Shown piece by piece: positions 40,230 through 48,428 of a DNA stretch of 50,384 nucleotides. The stretch's first letter is position 1; the number at the start of each line of letters is the position of its first letter. Under the pieces are notes generated by a model. It was not told where the DNA came from. It saw nothing but the letters and a program-made list of their open reading frames with translations, and made no database searches. Both the position numbers and the translations under genes were made by a program. The DNA is from Flavonifractor sp. An306. Its GTDB lineage: Bacteria; Bacillota; Clostridia; Oscillospirales; Oscillospiraceae. The stretch lies in contig NZ_NFIQ01000023.1 of the NCBI RefSeq assembly GCF_002159455.1, positions 1 to 50,384 of the forward strand, read 5' to 3'.

Positions 40230-40562
40230 TCAGTCCTCCTCCAGCACCAGCACATAGTCGGGATATTCCTCGTGGAGACTGGTCATATGGACCATGAGGG
40301 CGGTCAGAAGGGTCTGACAGGTGCTCTCAGCGGTCTGACCCAGTCCGCCGGGGAGACGCAGGGAAATGGACGCGTCCCGCTCCTTTACCTTTACCGAGGC
40401 CTCCAGCCCCAGCACGTCGTTGACGGCGCATTCCACCAGACGAACGGCGCTGGTAACGGCGGCGCAGACGATGTCGCTCCCCGCTTCGGCATAGCCGCTG
40501 TGGCCCTTCACGGTGAAGCCCACAATGCGGCTGCCCTCCATGTGGAAGGAGACGGTGGTCAT
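40230..40562 (-). CDS. prp: Ribosomal-processing cysteine protease Prp
   Basis: A 110-residue protease that cleaves the N-terminal extension of L27 (and certain phage proteins). The catalytic dyad is visible as His21 in [11 protein letters not shown] and Cys33 in [10 protein letters not shown], at the family positions. It starts 4 bp after the rplU stop and lies before rpmA, whose product is its substrate. The length is normal. Confidence 0.96.
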   Translation of the reverse strand: MTTVSFHMEGSRIVGFTVKGHSGYAEAGSDIVCAAVTSAVRLVECAVNDVLGLEASVKVKERDASISLRLPGGLGQTAESTCQTLLTALMVHMTSLHEEYPDYVLVLEED

Positions 40563-40566
40563 TTCC

Positions 40567-40878
40567 TTACACGGAGATGGCGCCGATGGTCACCTTGGTG
40601 TAGGGCTGACGATGGCCCTGACGCTTCCGGTAGCCCTTCTTCGGCTTATACTTGAAGACCAGGATCTTCTTGCCCTTGCCGTTCTTCACCACGGAGGCGG
40701 CCACCTTGGCGCCCTCCACCACGGGAGTGCCAACGGTGATCTTGTCCCCGTCGATGACGGCCAGAACCTTGTCGAAGGTCACGGCGTCGCCGGCCTCGTT
40801 GGGCAGCTTCTCGATGAACAGAGTGTCGCCCTCCGCCACCTTGTACTGCTTGCCGCCGGTCTCGATGATCGCATGCAT
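40567..40878 (-). CDS. rplU: 50S ribosomal protein L21
   Basis: This 103-residue large-subunit protein binds 23S rRNA. It starts [14 protein letters not shown] and has the conserved [20 protein letters not shown]-terminal rRNA-binding segment (19 residues). It is the first gene of the L21 operon, with a consensus promoter and a leader of about 79 bases likely used for autoregulation by L21. Confidence 0.98.
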   Translation of the reverse strand: MHAIIETGGKQYKVAEGDTLFIEKLPNEAGDAVTFDKVLAVIDGDKITVGTPVVEGAKVAASVVKNGKGKKILVFKYKPKKGYRKRQGHRQPYTKVTIGAISV

Positions 40879-40957
40879 GTAGTTTCAACTCCTTCATTAC
40901 GGGCTCGCTGTCGGGGGCGGAAGGATCTCCCTTCACTTGCAACCCATTCAAAGCGGC
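40879..40957 (-). promoter_or_regulatory. Probable L21 leader (autoregulatory RNA)
   Basis: The transcribed leader before rplU has a GAAGG-GAGAT-CCTTC hairpin, a C-rich segment and GAGCCCGTAATGAAGGAG (18 bases) directly before the start region. This fits the L21 leader of Firmicutes, where excess L21 binds its own mRNA. I recognised it by layout only. Confidence 0.5.
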
Positions 40958-40963
40958 TCTAAT

Positions 40964-40992
40964 ATTATATCCACGCAAGCGTAGGAAGTCAA
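40964..40992 (-). promoter_or_regulatory. Promoter of the rplU operon
   Basis: Minus strand TTGACT, 17-base spacer, TATAAT. The -35 box overlaps the TGA stop of the upstream metallophosphatase gene on the same strand. Confidence 0.9.
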
Positions 40993-42110
40993 GGGTTTTC
41001 CTTTCTTTTTTCATCCAATCGGCCGAAATACCACCCAATGACTCCGTTTTTCTTCACCAGGGCCCGGTCGGACAGGCGGCGGACCACCCTCAGCTCCTCC
41101 CCCGGCGACACCGGCAGGCGGTAGTCGGTGGACACCTGGCACCAGACCTCCCCGTTCCGGACCGAGAGGTAGTCGGTGAGCACCTCCAGCTCTCGGCCGG
41201 TCTCCAGGTGGCGGCAGCGGGAGAGCTCCTCTCCCCACGCCAGCACCTCCACCACGCCGCCGCCCCAGCGGATGTTGATGGGGTCCGCCGAGGGAGCCTG
41301 GCCATCCAGCGCCACGGCGGTGGGCAGGCCGTCGTAGGCGTACCAGGAGAAGGGCCCGCCGGGCGCGGCGGGCAGCTCCAGGGCGTTGAGCTGGCCGTCC
41401 ATAATCAGGCTGCACCCGCCGTCAATGCTGGCGATGTGTCGCTCAGGCAGCAGCAGGGGCGCCACGGAGGCCACATGGGGATGATAGAGGGTCACCGGCC
41501 AGTGACCCACCACGCACCAGCGGCGGAAGGAGCGGCCCTGGGCGAGAAAATTGTCGTTTTTCATGCACCGCCAGGCGTCCAGCCCCTCCAGATGGTCCTC
41601 GTCGGGCACGCCGCCGTGGACAAAGAGGTAGTCCGGGGTGAGCAGCACCTCCGGCATGGACTCCAGAAAGGCCAGCTCGGGGGCGAAGCGCTCCCTGATC
41701 GCCCGGGCCAGAGCGGGCCGGTCCTCCGGCCCCCGGAAGGGACAGCCCGCCTCCCGGGCCATCTGGACCAGGGTACACCGCTCCCCCCACACCCCCAGGT
41801 AGTAGCGGTAAAAGGCGTCGGGAGCGGAGGGCTCCTTCTGAACGAACTCACACACCAGATCGTCGCAGTTGCCCCGGAGGCAGTAGACGGTATTACGCTG
41901 GGCCAGCTCCATCACCATCCGCAGCAGCCCCAGGCTGTCGGGGCCCTTTTCGATCAGGTCCCCCACCAGCACCAGAATGTCCTCCGGCGTATAGCGGGCC
42001 GCCTCCAGCACGCCCCGGAAAAAGGCCGGGTTGCCATGGATATCGCTGATGGCCAGCACCCGCCGGCCGGAGGGAAAGTCTGTGCGCACCACCCGCGCCT
42101 TTCTCGCCAT
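40989..42110 (-). CDS. Calcineurin-like metallophosphatase
   Basis: A 373-residue protein whose first 230 residues form a PPP-type metallophosphatase: SDIHGN near residue 21, VGDLIEKGPDS near 50, RGNCDD near 78, LFVHGG near 165, VVGHWP near 200 and IDGGCS near 229. The last 130 residues form a beta-rich domain that I do not recognise, containing GEELRVVRR. It may act on phosphoproteins, dinucleotides or cyclic nucleotides; the substrate is unknown. ATG follows GAGGTGG by 5 bases. An extended -10 (TGTGGTACAAT) lies 26 bases upstream. Confidence 0.88.
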   Translation of the reverse strand: MARKARVVRTDFPSGRRVLAISDIHGNPAFFRGVLEAARYTPEDILVLVGDLIEKGPDSLGLLRMVMELAQRNTVYCLRGNCDDLVCEFVQKEPSAPDAFYRYYLGVWGERCTLVQMAREAGCPFRGPEDRPALARAIRERFAPELAFLESMPEVLLTPDYLFVHGGVPDEDHLEGLDAWRCMKNDNFLAQGRSFRRWCVVGHWPVTLYHPHVASVAPLLLPERHIASIDGGCSLIMDGQLNALELPAAPGGPFSWYAYDGLPTAVALDGQAPSADPINIRWGGGVVEVLAWGEELSRCRHLETGRELEVLTDYLSVRNGEVWCQVSTDYRLPVSPGEELRVVRRLSDRALVKKNGVIGWYFGRLDEKRKENP

Positions 42111-42135
42111 AGGTTCCACCTCGCTTTTACCCCAC

Positions 42136-42146
42136 ATTGTACCACA
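42136..42146 (-). promoter_or_regulatory. Extended -10 promoter of the metallophosphatase gene
   Basis: Minus strand TGTGGTACAAT lies between the terminator of the preceding operon and the gene start. No clear -35 box is seen. Confidence 0.5.
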
Positions 42147-42157
42147 CAGGGCACAAA

Positions 42158-42187
42158 AAAGGAACGGTTCCATGGAACCGTTCCTTT
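42158..42187 (-). terminator. Palindromic terminator after prmA
   Basis: A perfect 30-bp palindrome (AAAGGAACGGTTCCA and its complement) just beyond the prmA stop, followed on the minus strand by additional T. Confidence 0.85.
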
Positions 42188-42198
42188 CTCTTTTGGAT

Positions 42199-43140
42199 TT
42201 ACCGCCGGGCGGCCAGGGAGACCCAGCCCTTCTGCTCCCGCCGCTTGAACACGTGCAGGCCGTTTTTCTCCAGGGCGGCGGCCACCTCGTCGGCCCGGGT
42301 GTCGATGATCCCCGAGCAGAGGAACACCGCCCCCTCGTCCATAAAGGCCCCCGCCGTGGCGGACAGGGGGATGATCACGTCGGCCACGATGTTGGCCAGC
42401 ACCAGGGCGTACTTCTCCTTCGCCAGGTCGGCCACCAGGTCCCCATCGTCCAGCACGTTGCCCGCCAGCACCCGGTATCGGTCCCTGCCGATGCCGTTGA
42501 AGGCGGCGTTTTCGTAGGCCACATCCACCGCCTTGGGGTCGATATCCACCGCCGCGGCGTGGGAGGCCCCCAGGGACAGGGCGGCAATGGACAGAATACC
42601 GCTGCCGCAGCCCAGGTCCAGCACCGGCTTGCCCGGCACGGTGTACTCCTCCAGCCCCATGAGGCACAGCTGGGTGGAGGCATGGCTGCCGGTACCAAAG
42701 GTGAGGCCGGGGTTGAGGTAGAGAGGAGTCTTGCCCGCCGGAACGGGGTCCTCCCGCATCCACTCGGGCACAATATACAGCTTCTCTCCCACCGCCATAG
42801 GCTGGTAATACTTCTGCCAGGAGTGGGCCCAGTCGTTGTCCCCCAGGGGGGCGGCGGTGTAGGGCTGGTCAATGCCCGCCGTCCACGCCGCCAGCTGCTT
42901 TTTGCCGTCGGCGTCGTCGGTGACGTAGAACTTCACCCGGCACACGCCCTTCATGCGCTCCAGCAGCTCGTCATCCACATAGTCCCAGTACTGATGATTC
43001 TGCTCCAGGAAGGATTTGAAATCCTCCTCGTCCTCAATGGCGAACCCGGTGACGCCGTTGGCGGTAAGCCGGGCGCACAGGCCGTCCAGCTCCTCCTGCG
43101 TGGTGTCCAGGGTCACCTCCAGCCACTTGATATCTTCCAT
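42199..43140 (-). CDS. prmA: Ribosomal protein L11 methyltransferase
   Basis: A cytosolic SAM-dependent enzyme that trimethylates ribosomal protein L11. It is 313 residues. The N-terminal substrate-recognition domain (about 1-110) is followed by a class I methyltransferase domain with LNPGLTFGTGSHAST near 150, LDLGCGSGILSIAAL near 176 (SAM motif I), DIDPKAVD near 199 and ANIVADVI near 247. The ATG overlaps the stop of degV by one base (TGATG), so translation is coupled. It is the last gene of a three-gene minus-strand operon. Confidence 0.96.
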   Translation of the reverse strand: MEDIKWLEVTLDTTQEELDGLCARLTANGVTGFAIEDEEDFKSFLEQNHQYWDYVDDELLERMKGVCRVKFYVTDDADGKKQLAAWTAGIDQPYTAAPLGDNDWAHSWQKYYQPMAVGEKLYIVPEWMREDPVPAGKTPLYLNPGLTFGTGSHASTQLCLMGLEEYTVPGKPVLDLGCGSGILSIAALSLGASHAAAVDIDPKAVDVAYENAAFNGIGRDRYRVLAGNVLDDGDLVADLAKEKYALVLANIVADVIIPLSATAGAFMDEGAVFLCSGIIDTRADEVAAALEKNGLHVFKRREQKGWVSLAARR

Positions 43141-44012
43141 CAGCGCTTACTCCCCAGGAAGAACAGGGCCACGGTGCCCGGGCCGGAGTGGGCGCCGATC
43201 ACCGGCCCCACGTAGTTGATGACCACTTCTTTGGTGCCGAAGCGGGCCTTCACGTCCTGGGCCACCTTCTGGGCGTCCTCCAGACAACCGCCGTGGCTGA
43301 TGAATACCACCTGATTGCCGGGGTCGTCGGCGGTCTCGGCCATATGGTCCACCAGGGCCTTCAGGGAGGCCCCCCGGCCCCGGGCGGTGCCCACCTTGAT
43401 GAGGTGGCCCTCATCGTCCACGTGCATCACCGGCTTGATGGACAGCATGGTGCCCAGCACGGCGGTGGCGGGGGAGATCCGGCCTCCCCGCTTGAGGAAA
43501 TGGAGGTCGCTGACGGTGAACCAGTGGCACAGGCGGAGCTTGTTTTCCTCCGCCCAGTCTCCCACCTCGTCCAGGCTCTTGCCCGCCTGCTTCAGCTTGG
43601 CGGCATGCCATACCAGCAGGCCCTGGCCCAGAGAGGCGCACAGGGTATCCACCACGCGGACCCGCTGCTGGGGGTACTGCTCATTCAGCTCCTGGGCGGC
43701 GATCCGGGCGGAGTTGCAGGTGGCGGACAGGCCGGAGGAGAAGGCCAGCACCAGCACGTCCTTTCCCGCCTCCAGGAAGGGGGTCAGGGCCTCGGTGTAG
43801 TCCCCCACGTTCACCGCCGAGGTGGTGGCCATGGCTCCCTCCCGCAGCATGCGGTAAAACTCCTCCGGGTCCATCTCCCGGTTGTCGGGCCAGTTCCGGT
43901 AGGTCTTGTCTCCCATGGTAAAGCACAGGGGCAGCACCTCCACCCCCAGCTCCTCTACCAGCTGCTGGGACAGGTCCGCCGAGGAGTCGGTAAACAAAAC
44001 GTAATCATTCAT
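43140..44012 (-). CDS. DegV family fatty-acid-binding protein
   Basis: A 290-residue two-domain protein of the DegV/FakB group, which carries a fatty acid for phosphorylation by FakA or in related lipid pathways. Family motifs are FTDSSADL near residue 7, TTSAVNVGDY near 63, FSSGLSAT near 91, and the LKRGGRISPA loop near 170. The start follows GGAGG by ten bases; an upstream in-frame ATG would add eight residues. It lies between a DUF1836 gene (20 bp upstream) and prmA. No fakA is present in the window. Confidence 0.93.
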   Translation of the reverse strand: MNDYVLFTDSSADLSQQLVEELGVEVLPLCFTMGDKTYRNWPDNREMDPEEFYRMLREGAMATTSAVNVGDYTEALTPFLEAGKDVLVLAFSSGLSATCNSARIAAQELNEQYPQQRVRVVDTLCASLGQGLLVWHAAKLKQAGKSLDEVGDWAEENKLRLCHWFTVSDLHFLKRGGRISPATAVLGTMLSIKPVMHVDDEGHLIKVGTARGRGASLKALVDHMAETADDPGNQVVFISHGGCLEDAQKVAQDVKARFGTKEVVINYVGPVIGAHSGPGTVALFFLGSKR

Positions 44013-44032
44013 ATTGTTATAGCCTCCCGTAT

Positions 44033-44590
44033 TCAATCCGCCGGATGTTCCCGGCCGCTTCTGCTCTTTTTCCCCTTTTCCGGCTGGGGCCGCCGCTCCC
44101 GGATCAGCTCCAGCAGGCGCTGGCAGGCCAGCTTGTCGGCATAGCTGCGCAGGGCCAGAGCCAGGGCCAGATCAGGCAGGTCCTCCTCCCGGTCGCTGGC
44201 GTCCAGGCTGCCCGCCGTCACGTCCAGGGCCCGGTCCAGCTCCTCCTGAAACTGGGCGTACAGGGCCTGGGGCTCCTGCCCCTCCGCCGCCGCGTCCAGC
44301 AGCAGGGCGGCGTCCTTCACCGACAGCACCTGCTTGAGGGCGCACAGGGCGGTCAGACAGCCCAGATGGGTGCGGGAATACCGCTTGCCCTCCGCCCGGG
44401 GCATGGCCCCGTCCTTGATATAATTGTTCACCATGGCGGAGGTCAGGTTCTCTCCCTCCCCATAGCGGATGAGCTGGCGGGGCATATAGCTGATGAGCTG
44501 ATCCATATAAAGTCCGATGTCCGGGAGCTCCTCCCAAGCCACCGGCCGTTCCCGCTCCAGGCGCTCTTTCAGTTCACGGATTTCCTCCAA
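44033..44590 (-). CDS. DUF1836 protein, MerR-like DNA-binding fold
   Basis: A 185-residue soluble protein matching the DUF1836 pattern: LTSAMVNNYIKDGAMP near residue 50 is a recognition-helix-like segment, followed by KRYSRTHLGCLTALCALKQ, as in MerR-like winged helices. The C-terminal half is helical and ends in a basic tail. The start is TTG, 6 bases after AAAGGGGGG; no ATG is placed as well. It is the first gene of the DUF1836-degV-prmA operon and may regulate it. The target is unknown. Confidence 0.8.
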   Translation of the reverse strand: MEEIRELKERLERERPVAWEELPDIGLYMDQLISYMPRQLIRYGEGENLTSAMVNNYIKDGAMPRAEGKRYSRTHLGCLTALCALKQVLSVKDAALLLDAAAEGQEPQALYAQFQEELDRALDVTAGSLDASDREEDLPDLALALALRSYADKLACQRLLELIRERRPQPEKGKKSRSGREHPAD

Positions 44591-44641
44591 AGGTAGCCCC
44601 CCTTTCTGGTTTTCAAAACCATATCACAAAATTTTCGTCCA

Positions 44642-44653
44642 ATTATACCACAT
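44642..44653 (-). promoter_or_regulatory. Extended -10 promoter of the DUF1836 operon
   Basis: Minus strand ATGTGGTATAAT, identical over 12 bases to the element before the GntR gene. The -35 region is weak. Confidence 0.6.
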
Positions 44654-44779
44654 TACTTTTTGGGAAGTAAAGTCCTTTGAGAACTGAAAAGAGCCCTTTG
44701 TGCTCACATAACAAAATTATGTCATGCAGTGCCCCTCTTTTCTCCTTTTTTGTCTCTGGCAGTTTTTTCTTCCCCCCTT

Positions 44780-44808
44780 TTGATAAACTAGGAAACATAT
44801 TCTATAGA
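44780..44808 (+). promoter_or_regulatory. Promoter of the serine recombinase gene
   Basis: TTGATA, 17-base spacer, TATAGA, followed by AAGGAGG and the start codon 21 bases beyond the -10 box. The surrounding 240 bases are much more AT-rich than neighbouring genes and contain nothing else recognisable. Confidence 0.7.
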
Positions 44809-44829
44809 CAGATAAGGAGGCAACCGGGG

Positions 44830-45438
44830 ATGAACAATACCTACGGCTATGTGCGGGTATCCACCAGGGATCAGAATGAGGCCAGGCAGTTGGCCGCCAT
44901 GCGGGCGTTTGGCGTGGCGGAGGAGCATATTGTGGTGGAAAAGCTGTCCGGGAAGGATTTTCACCGGCCCCTCTACCAGCAGCTGGTGGGCGGTCTGTGC
45001 CGGGGGGACATACTGGTGGTCAAGAGCATTGACCGCCTGGGCCGCAATTATAAGGAGATCCTGGAGCAGTGGTCCCACTTGACCAAGACCGTGGGTGCGG
45101 CCATTGTGGTGCTGGACATGCCGCTGCTGGACACCCGACAGGGCCGGGACCTGACCGGCACACTGATTGCCGACATTGTGCTTCAACTGCTCAGCTATGT
45201 GGCGGAGACAGAGCGGCAGAACATCCGCCAGCGGCAGGCGGAGGGGATCGCGGCGGCCAAGCTGCGGGGCACCCAGTTTGGCCGCAAGCCCATCCAGCTG
45301 CCCGCCGATTTTGACCGTCTGGCGGGGCTGTGGCAGCAGGGGGAGATCTCCTCCCGGGACGCCTCCCGGCGGCTGGGCATCTCCTACCAGACCTTTCTCC
45401 GGCACGCCAAGGCCCGCTGCGCCCGCCCGGCTCTGTAA
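44830..45438 (+). CDS. Small serine recombinase (resolvase/invertase type)
   Basis: A 202-residue site-specific recombinase. The catalytic domain (1-135) has the nucleophile in YVRVSTRDQNEARQ, ADIVLQLLSYVAETERQNI in the dimer helix E region, and SIDRLGRNYKEI. A short C-terminal helix-turn-helix (about 165-195, EISSRDASRRLGISYQTFL) binds DNA. It is full length for the resolvase/invertase group, which resolves transposon cointegrates or flips DNA segments. No transposase, res-like site or inverted repeat pair was found around it. The gene has its own promoter and terminator, so it may act elsewhere in the genome. Confidence 0.92.
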   Translation: MNNTYGYVRVSTRDQNEARQLAAMRAFGVAEEHIVVEKLSGKDFHRPLYQQLVGGLCRGDILVVKSIDRLGRNYKEILEQWSHLTKTVGAAIVVLDMPLLDTRQGRDLTGTLIADIVLQLLSYVAETERQNIRQRQAEGIAAAKLRGTQFGRKPIQLPADFDRLAGLWQQGEISSRDASRRLGISYQTFLRHAKARCARPAL

Positions 45439-45487
45439 AATCATCCCAGCTTAATTTTTTAAAAAGGAGGCTGGCCTGGGCCAGACA

Positions 45488-45525
45488 AACGCCCGCCCCG
45501 AGCCTGATAGCTCGGGGCGGGCGTT
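45488..45525. terminator. Terminator between the recombinase and ppdK genes
   Basis: A 16-base stem AACGCCCGCCCCGAGC / GCTCGGGGCGGGCGTT with loop CTGATA, serving two convergent genes. Confidence 0.9.
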
Positions 45526-45552
45526 ATTTACCCTATACGCTCCGGGGAAATC

Positions 45553-48192
45553 TTATTTCCGGGGATTCTTGATAGCAGCCTGGGCGGCAGCCAGACGGGC
45601 GATGGGCACACGGAAGGGGGAGCAGGACACATAGTCCAGACCCACATTGTGGCAGAACTCCACGGAGGAGGGGTCGCCGCCGTGCTCGCCGCAGATGCCC
45701 AGCTTCAGGTCGGGGCGGGTGGAACGGCCCAGCTCAGCGGCCATTTTCACCAGCTTGCCCACGCCCTTCTGATCCAGGCGGGCGAAGGGATCGCTCTCAT
45801 AGATCTTGTTGGTGTAGTAGGACTCCAGGAACTTGCCGGCGTCGTCGCGGGAGAAGCCGAAGGTCATCTGGGTCAGGTCGTTGGTGCCGAAGGAGAAGAA
45901 CTGAGCCTCCTTGGCGATCTCGTCGGCAGTGAGGGCGGCACGGGGGATCTCGATCATGGTGCCCACCATATAGGTCATGTCGCTGCCGGCAGCCTTGATG
46001 ATGGCGTCGGCGGTCTCCACCACGGTCTTCTTCACGAAGGCCAGCTCCTTGACCTCGCCCACCAGGGGGATCATGATCTCGGGCACGATCTTCCAGTCGG
46101 GGTGCTTGGCGTTGATGTTCAGAGCGGCCTTGATGACGGCGCGGGTCTGCATGGCGGCAATCTCAGGATAGGTGACGGCCAGACGGCAGCCGCGGTGACC
46201 CATCATGGGGTTGAACTCATGCAGGGAGGCGATGATGGCCTTGATGTCGGCCACGCTCTTGCCCATGTCCTTGGCCAGCAGCTCGATGTCGGCCTCCTCG
46301 GTGGGCACGAACTCGTGCAGCGGGGGATCCAGGAAGCGGATGGTCATGGGACGGCCCTCCAGGGCCTCGTACATGGCCTCGAAGTCGCCCTGCTGCATGG
46401 GCTCCAGCTTGGCCAGAGCCTTCTCACGCTGCTCCACGGTGTCGGAGCAGATCATCTCCCGGATAGCGGGGATACGGTCGGCCTCGAAGAACATGTGCTC
46501 GGTACGGCACAGGCCGATGCCCTGCGCGCCGAACTTCACGGCCTGGGCGGTATCACGGGGGTTATCGGCGTTGGTGCGCACCTTCAGGTCACGGAACTCG
46601 TCGGCCCAGGCCATGATGCGGCCGAACTCGCCGGAAATGGAGGCGTCCACGGTGGGGATGGCCTCGCCGTAGATGTTGCCGGTGGAGCCGTCCAGGCTCA
46701 TCCAGTCGCCCTCCACATAGGTGCGGCCGGCCAGCTCGAACTTCTTGTTCTCCTCGTCCATCTTGATGGCGCCGCAGCCGGAGACGCAGCAGGTGCCCAT
46801 GCCGCGGGCCACGACGGCGGCGTGAGAGGTCATGCCGCCGCGGACGGTGAGGATGCCCTGGGAGGCCACCATGCCCTCGATATCCTCGGGAGAGGTCTCC
46901 AGACGGACCAGGACCACCTTCTCGCCCCGGGCGGCCCACTCCTTGGCGTCATCGGCGGTAAAGACGATCTTGCCGCAGGCGGCGCCGGGAGAGGCGGGCA
47001 GAGCGGTAGCCACAGGGGTGGCCTTCTTCAGCGCGTCGGGGTCGAACTGGGGGTGGAGCAGGGTGTCCAGGTTGCGGGGGTCGATCATGGCCACTGCCTG
47101 CTTCTCGGTGATCATGCCCTCGTCCACCAGGTCGCAGGCGATCTTCAGAGCGGCGGCGGCGGTACGCTTGCCGTTACGGGTCTGCAGCATATAGAGCTTG
47201 CCGTTCTCCACGGTGAACTCCATGTCCTGCATGTCGTGATAGTGGTTCTCCAGAGTCTGGCAAACCTCCACGAACTGCTTGTAAGCCTCGGGGAACTTCT
47301 CCTCCATCTGGCTGATGGGCATGGGGGTGCGCACGCCGGCCACCACGTCCTCGCCCTGGGCGTTGGTCAGGAACTCGCCCATCAGCTTCTTCTCGCCGGT
47401 GGCGGGGTTACGGGTAAAGGCCACGCCGGTGCCGCAGTCGTCGCCCATGTTGCCGAAGGCCATGGACTGCACGTTGACGGCGGTGCCCCAGGAGCCGGGG
47501 ATGTCGTTCATGCGGCGGTACACAATGGCGCGGGGGTTGTTCCAGGAACGGAACACGGCCTTGACGGCGCCCATGAGCTGCTCCTTGGGGTCGGAGGGGA
47601 AGTCGGTGCCCACCTTCTCCTTGTACTCAGCCTTGAACTGCTCGGCCAGCTCCTTCAGGTCGTCGGCGGTGAGCTCCACGTCCTGGGTCACGCCCCGGGC
47701 AGTCTTCATCTTGTCAATGAGCTCCTCAAAGTACTTCTTGCCCACTTCCATGACCACGTCGGAGTACATCTGGATGAACCGGCGGTAGCAGTCATAGGCC
47801 CAGCGGGGATTGCCGGACTTCTTGGCAATGACCTCCACGACCTGCTCGTTGAGGCCCAGGTTGAGGATGGTATCCATCATGCCGGGCATGGAGGCACGGG
47901 CGCCGGAACGGACGGAGACCAGCAGGGGGTTCTCCATATCGCCGAACTTCTTGCCGGTGATCTCCTCCATCTTGGAGATATACTCCATGATCTGGGCCTG
48001 GATATCGTCGTTGATCTTCTCGCCGTCCTCATAGTACTGGGTGCAGGCCTCAGTGGTAATGGTGAAGCCCTGGGGCACGGGCATACCCAGGCTGGTCATC
48101 TCAGCCAGGTTAGCGCCCTTGCCGCCCAGCAGCTCCCGCATGGAGCCGTTGCCTTCGGAGAACAAGTATACATACTTGTGAGCATTGCTCAT
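45553..48192 (-). CDS. ppdK: Pyruvate, phosphate dikinase
   Basis: A cytosolic enzyme interconverting pyruvate + ATP + Pi and phosphoenolpyruvate + AMP + PPi. It is 879 residues, the normal size. The N-terminal ATP-grasp domain (about 1-340) starts KYVYLFSEGN...GGKGANLAEM. The phosphohistidine domain has GGMTSHAAVVARGMGTCCVSG near residue 450, with His as the phosphoryl carrier (quoted to 20: GMTSHAAVVARGMGTCCVSG). The C-terminal PEP domain has GICGEHGGDP near 832 with the catalytic Cys. TAGGAGGAA precedes the ATG. In this organism it could convert lactate-derived pyruvate to PEP or act in PPi-linked glycolysis. Confidence 0.97.
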   Translation of the reverse strand: MSNAHKYVYLFSEGNGSMRELLGGKGANLAEMTSLGMPVPQGFTITTEACTQYYEDGEKINDDIQAQIMEYISKMEEITGKKFGDMENPLLVSVRSGARASMPGMMDTILNLGLNEQVVEVIAKKSGNPRWAYDCYRRFIQMYSDVVMEVGKKYFEELIDKMKTARGVTQDVELTADDLKELAEQFKAEYKEKVGTDFPSDPKEQLMGAVKAVFRSWNNPRAIVYRRMNDIPGSWGTAVNVQSMAFGNMGDDCGTGVAFTRNPATGEKKLMGEFLTNAQGEDVVAGVRTPMPISQMEEKFPEAYKQFVEVCQTLENHYHDMQDMEFTVENGKLYMLQTRNGKRTAAAALKIACDLVDEGMITEKQAVAMIDPRNLDTLLHPQFDPDALKKATPVATALPASPGAACGKIVFTADDAKEWAARGEKVVLVRLETSPEDIEGMVASQGILTVRGGMTSHAAVVARGMGTCCVSGCGAIKMDEENKKFELAGRTYVEGDWMSLDGSTGNIYGEAIPTVDASISGEFGRIMAWADEFRDLKVRTNADNPRDTAQAVKFGAQGIGLCRTEHMFFEADRIPAIREMICSDTVEQREKALAKLEPMQQGDFEAMYEALEGRPMTIRFLDPPLHEFVPTEEADIELLAKDMGKSVADIKAIIASLHEFNPMMGHRGCRLAVTYPEIAAMQTRAVIKAALNINAKHPDWKIVPEIMIPLVGEVKELAFVKKTVVETADAIIKAAGSDMTYMVGTMIEIPRAALTADEIAKEAQFFSFGTNDLTQMTFGFSRDDAGKFLESYYTNKIYESDPFARLDQKGVGKLVKMAAELGRSTRPDLKLGICGEHGGDPSSVEFCHNVGLDYVSCSPFRVPIARLAAAQAAIKNPRK

Positions 48193-48250
48193 TTTACATT
48201 CCTCCTAGATTTCTTTGCTCTTACGATACTCAAATATGCCAACCGGTGCT

Positions 48251-48278
48251 ATTATACCATCTTGTCCTGAGATTGCAA
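48251..48278 (-). promoter_or_regulatory. Promoter of ppdK
   Basis: Minus strand TTGCAA, 16-base spacer, TATAAT, about 59 bases before the start codon. Confidence 0.7.
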
Positions 48279-48369
48279 GGGATTCCCAATTATTTTGTTT
48301 AAAAACTCCGTGGGTTTCCCGCTGTTTTTCTATACTTGCCGGTCAGATGGTTGCGCACTGTGCTTTTCG

Positions 48370-48398
48370 TTGCCCCGGGGGGCGAAACATGATATACT
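48370..48398 (+). promoter_or_regulatory. Promoter of the TetM-like GTPase gene
   Basis: TTGCCC, 17-base spacer, TATACT, preceded by TGA (extended -10-like), 30 bases before the start codon. A ribosome binding site AGGAAGGAAG follows. Confidence 0.65.
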
Positions 48399-48428
48399 GA
48401 ACTGCATCTGACAGGAAGGAAGTCGGCT

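Noticed and set aside
44591-44829. Invertible promoter beside the serine recombinase
   Set aside because: I searched by eye for long inverted repeats flanking the two divergent promoters and found only short AT-rich dyads such as CATAA-CAAAA-TTATG.
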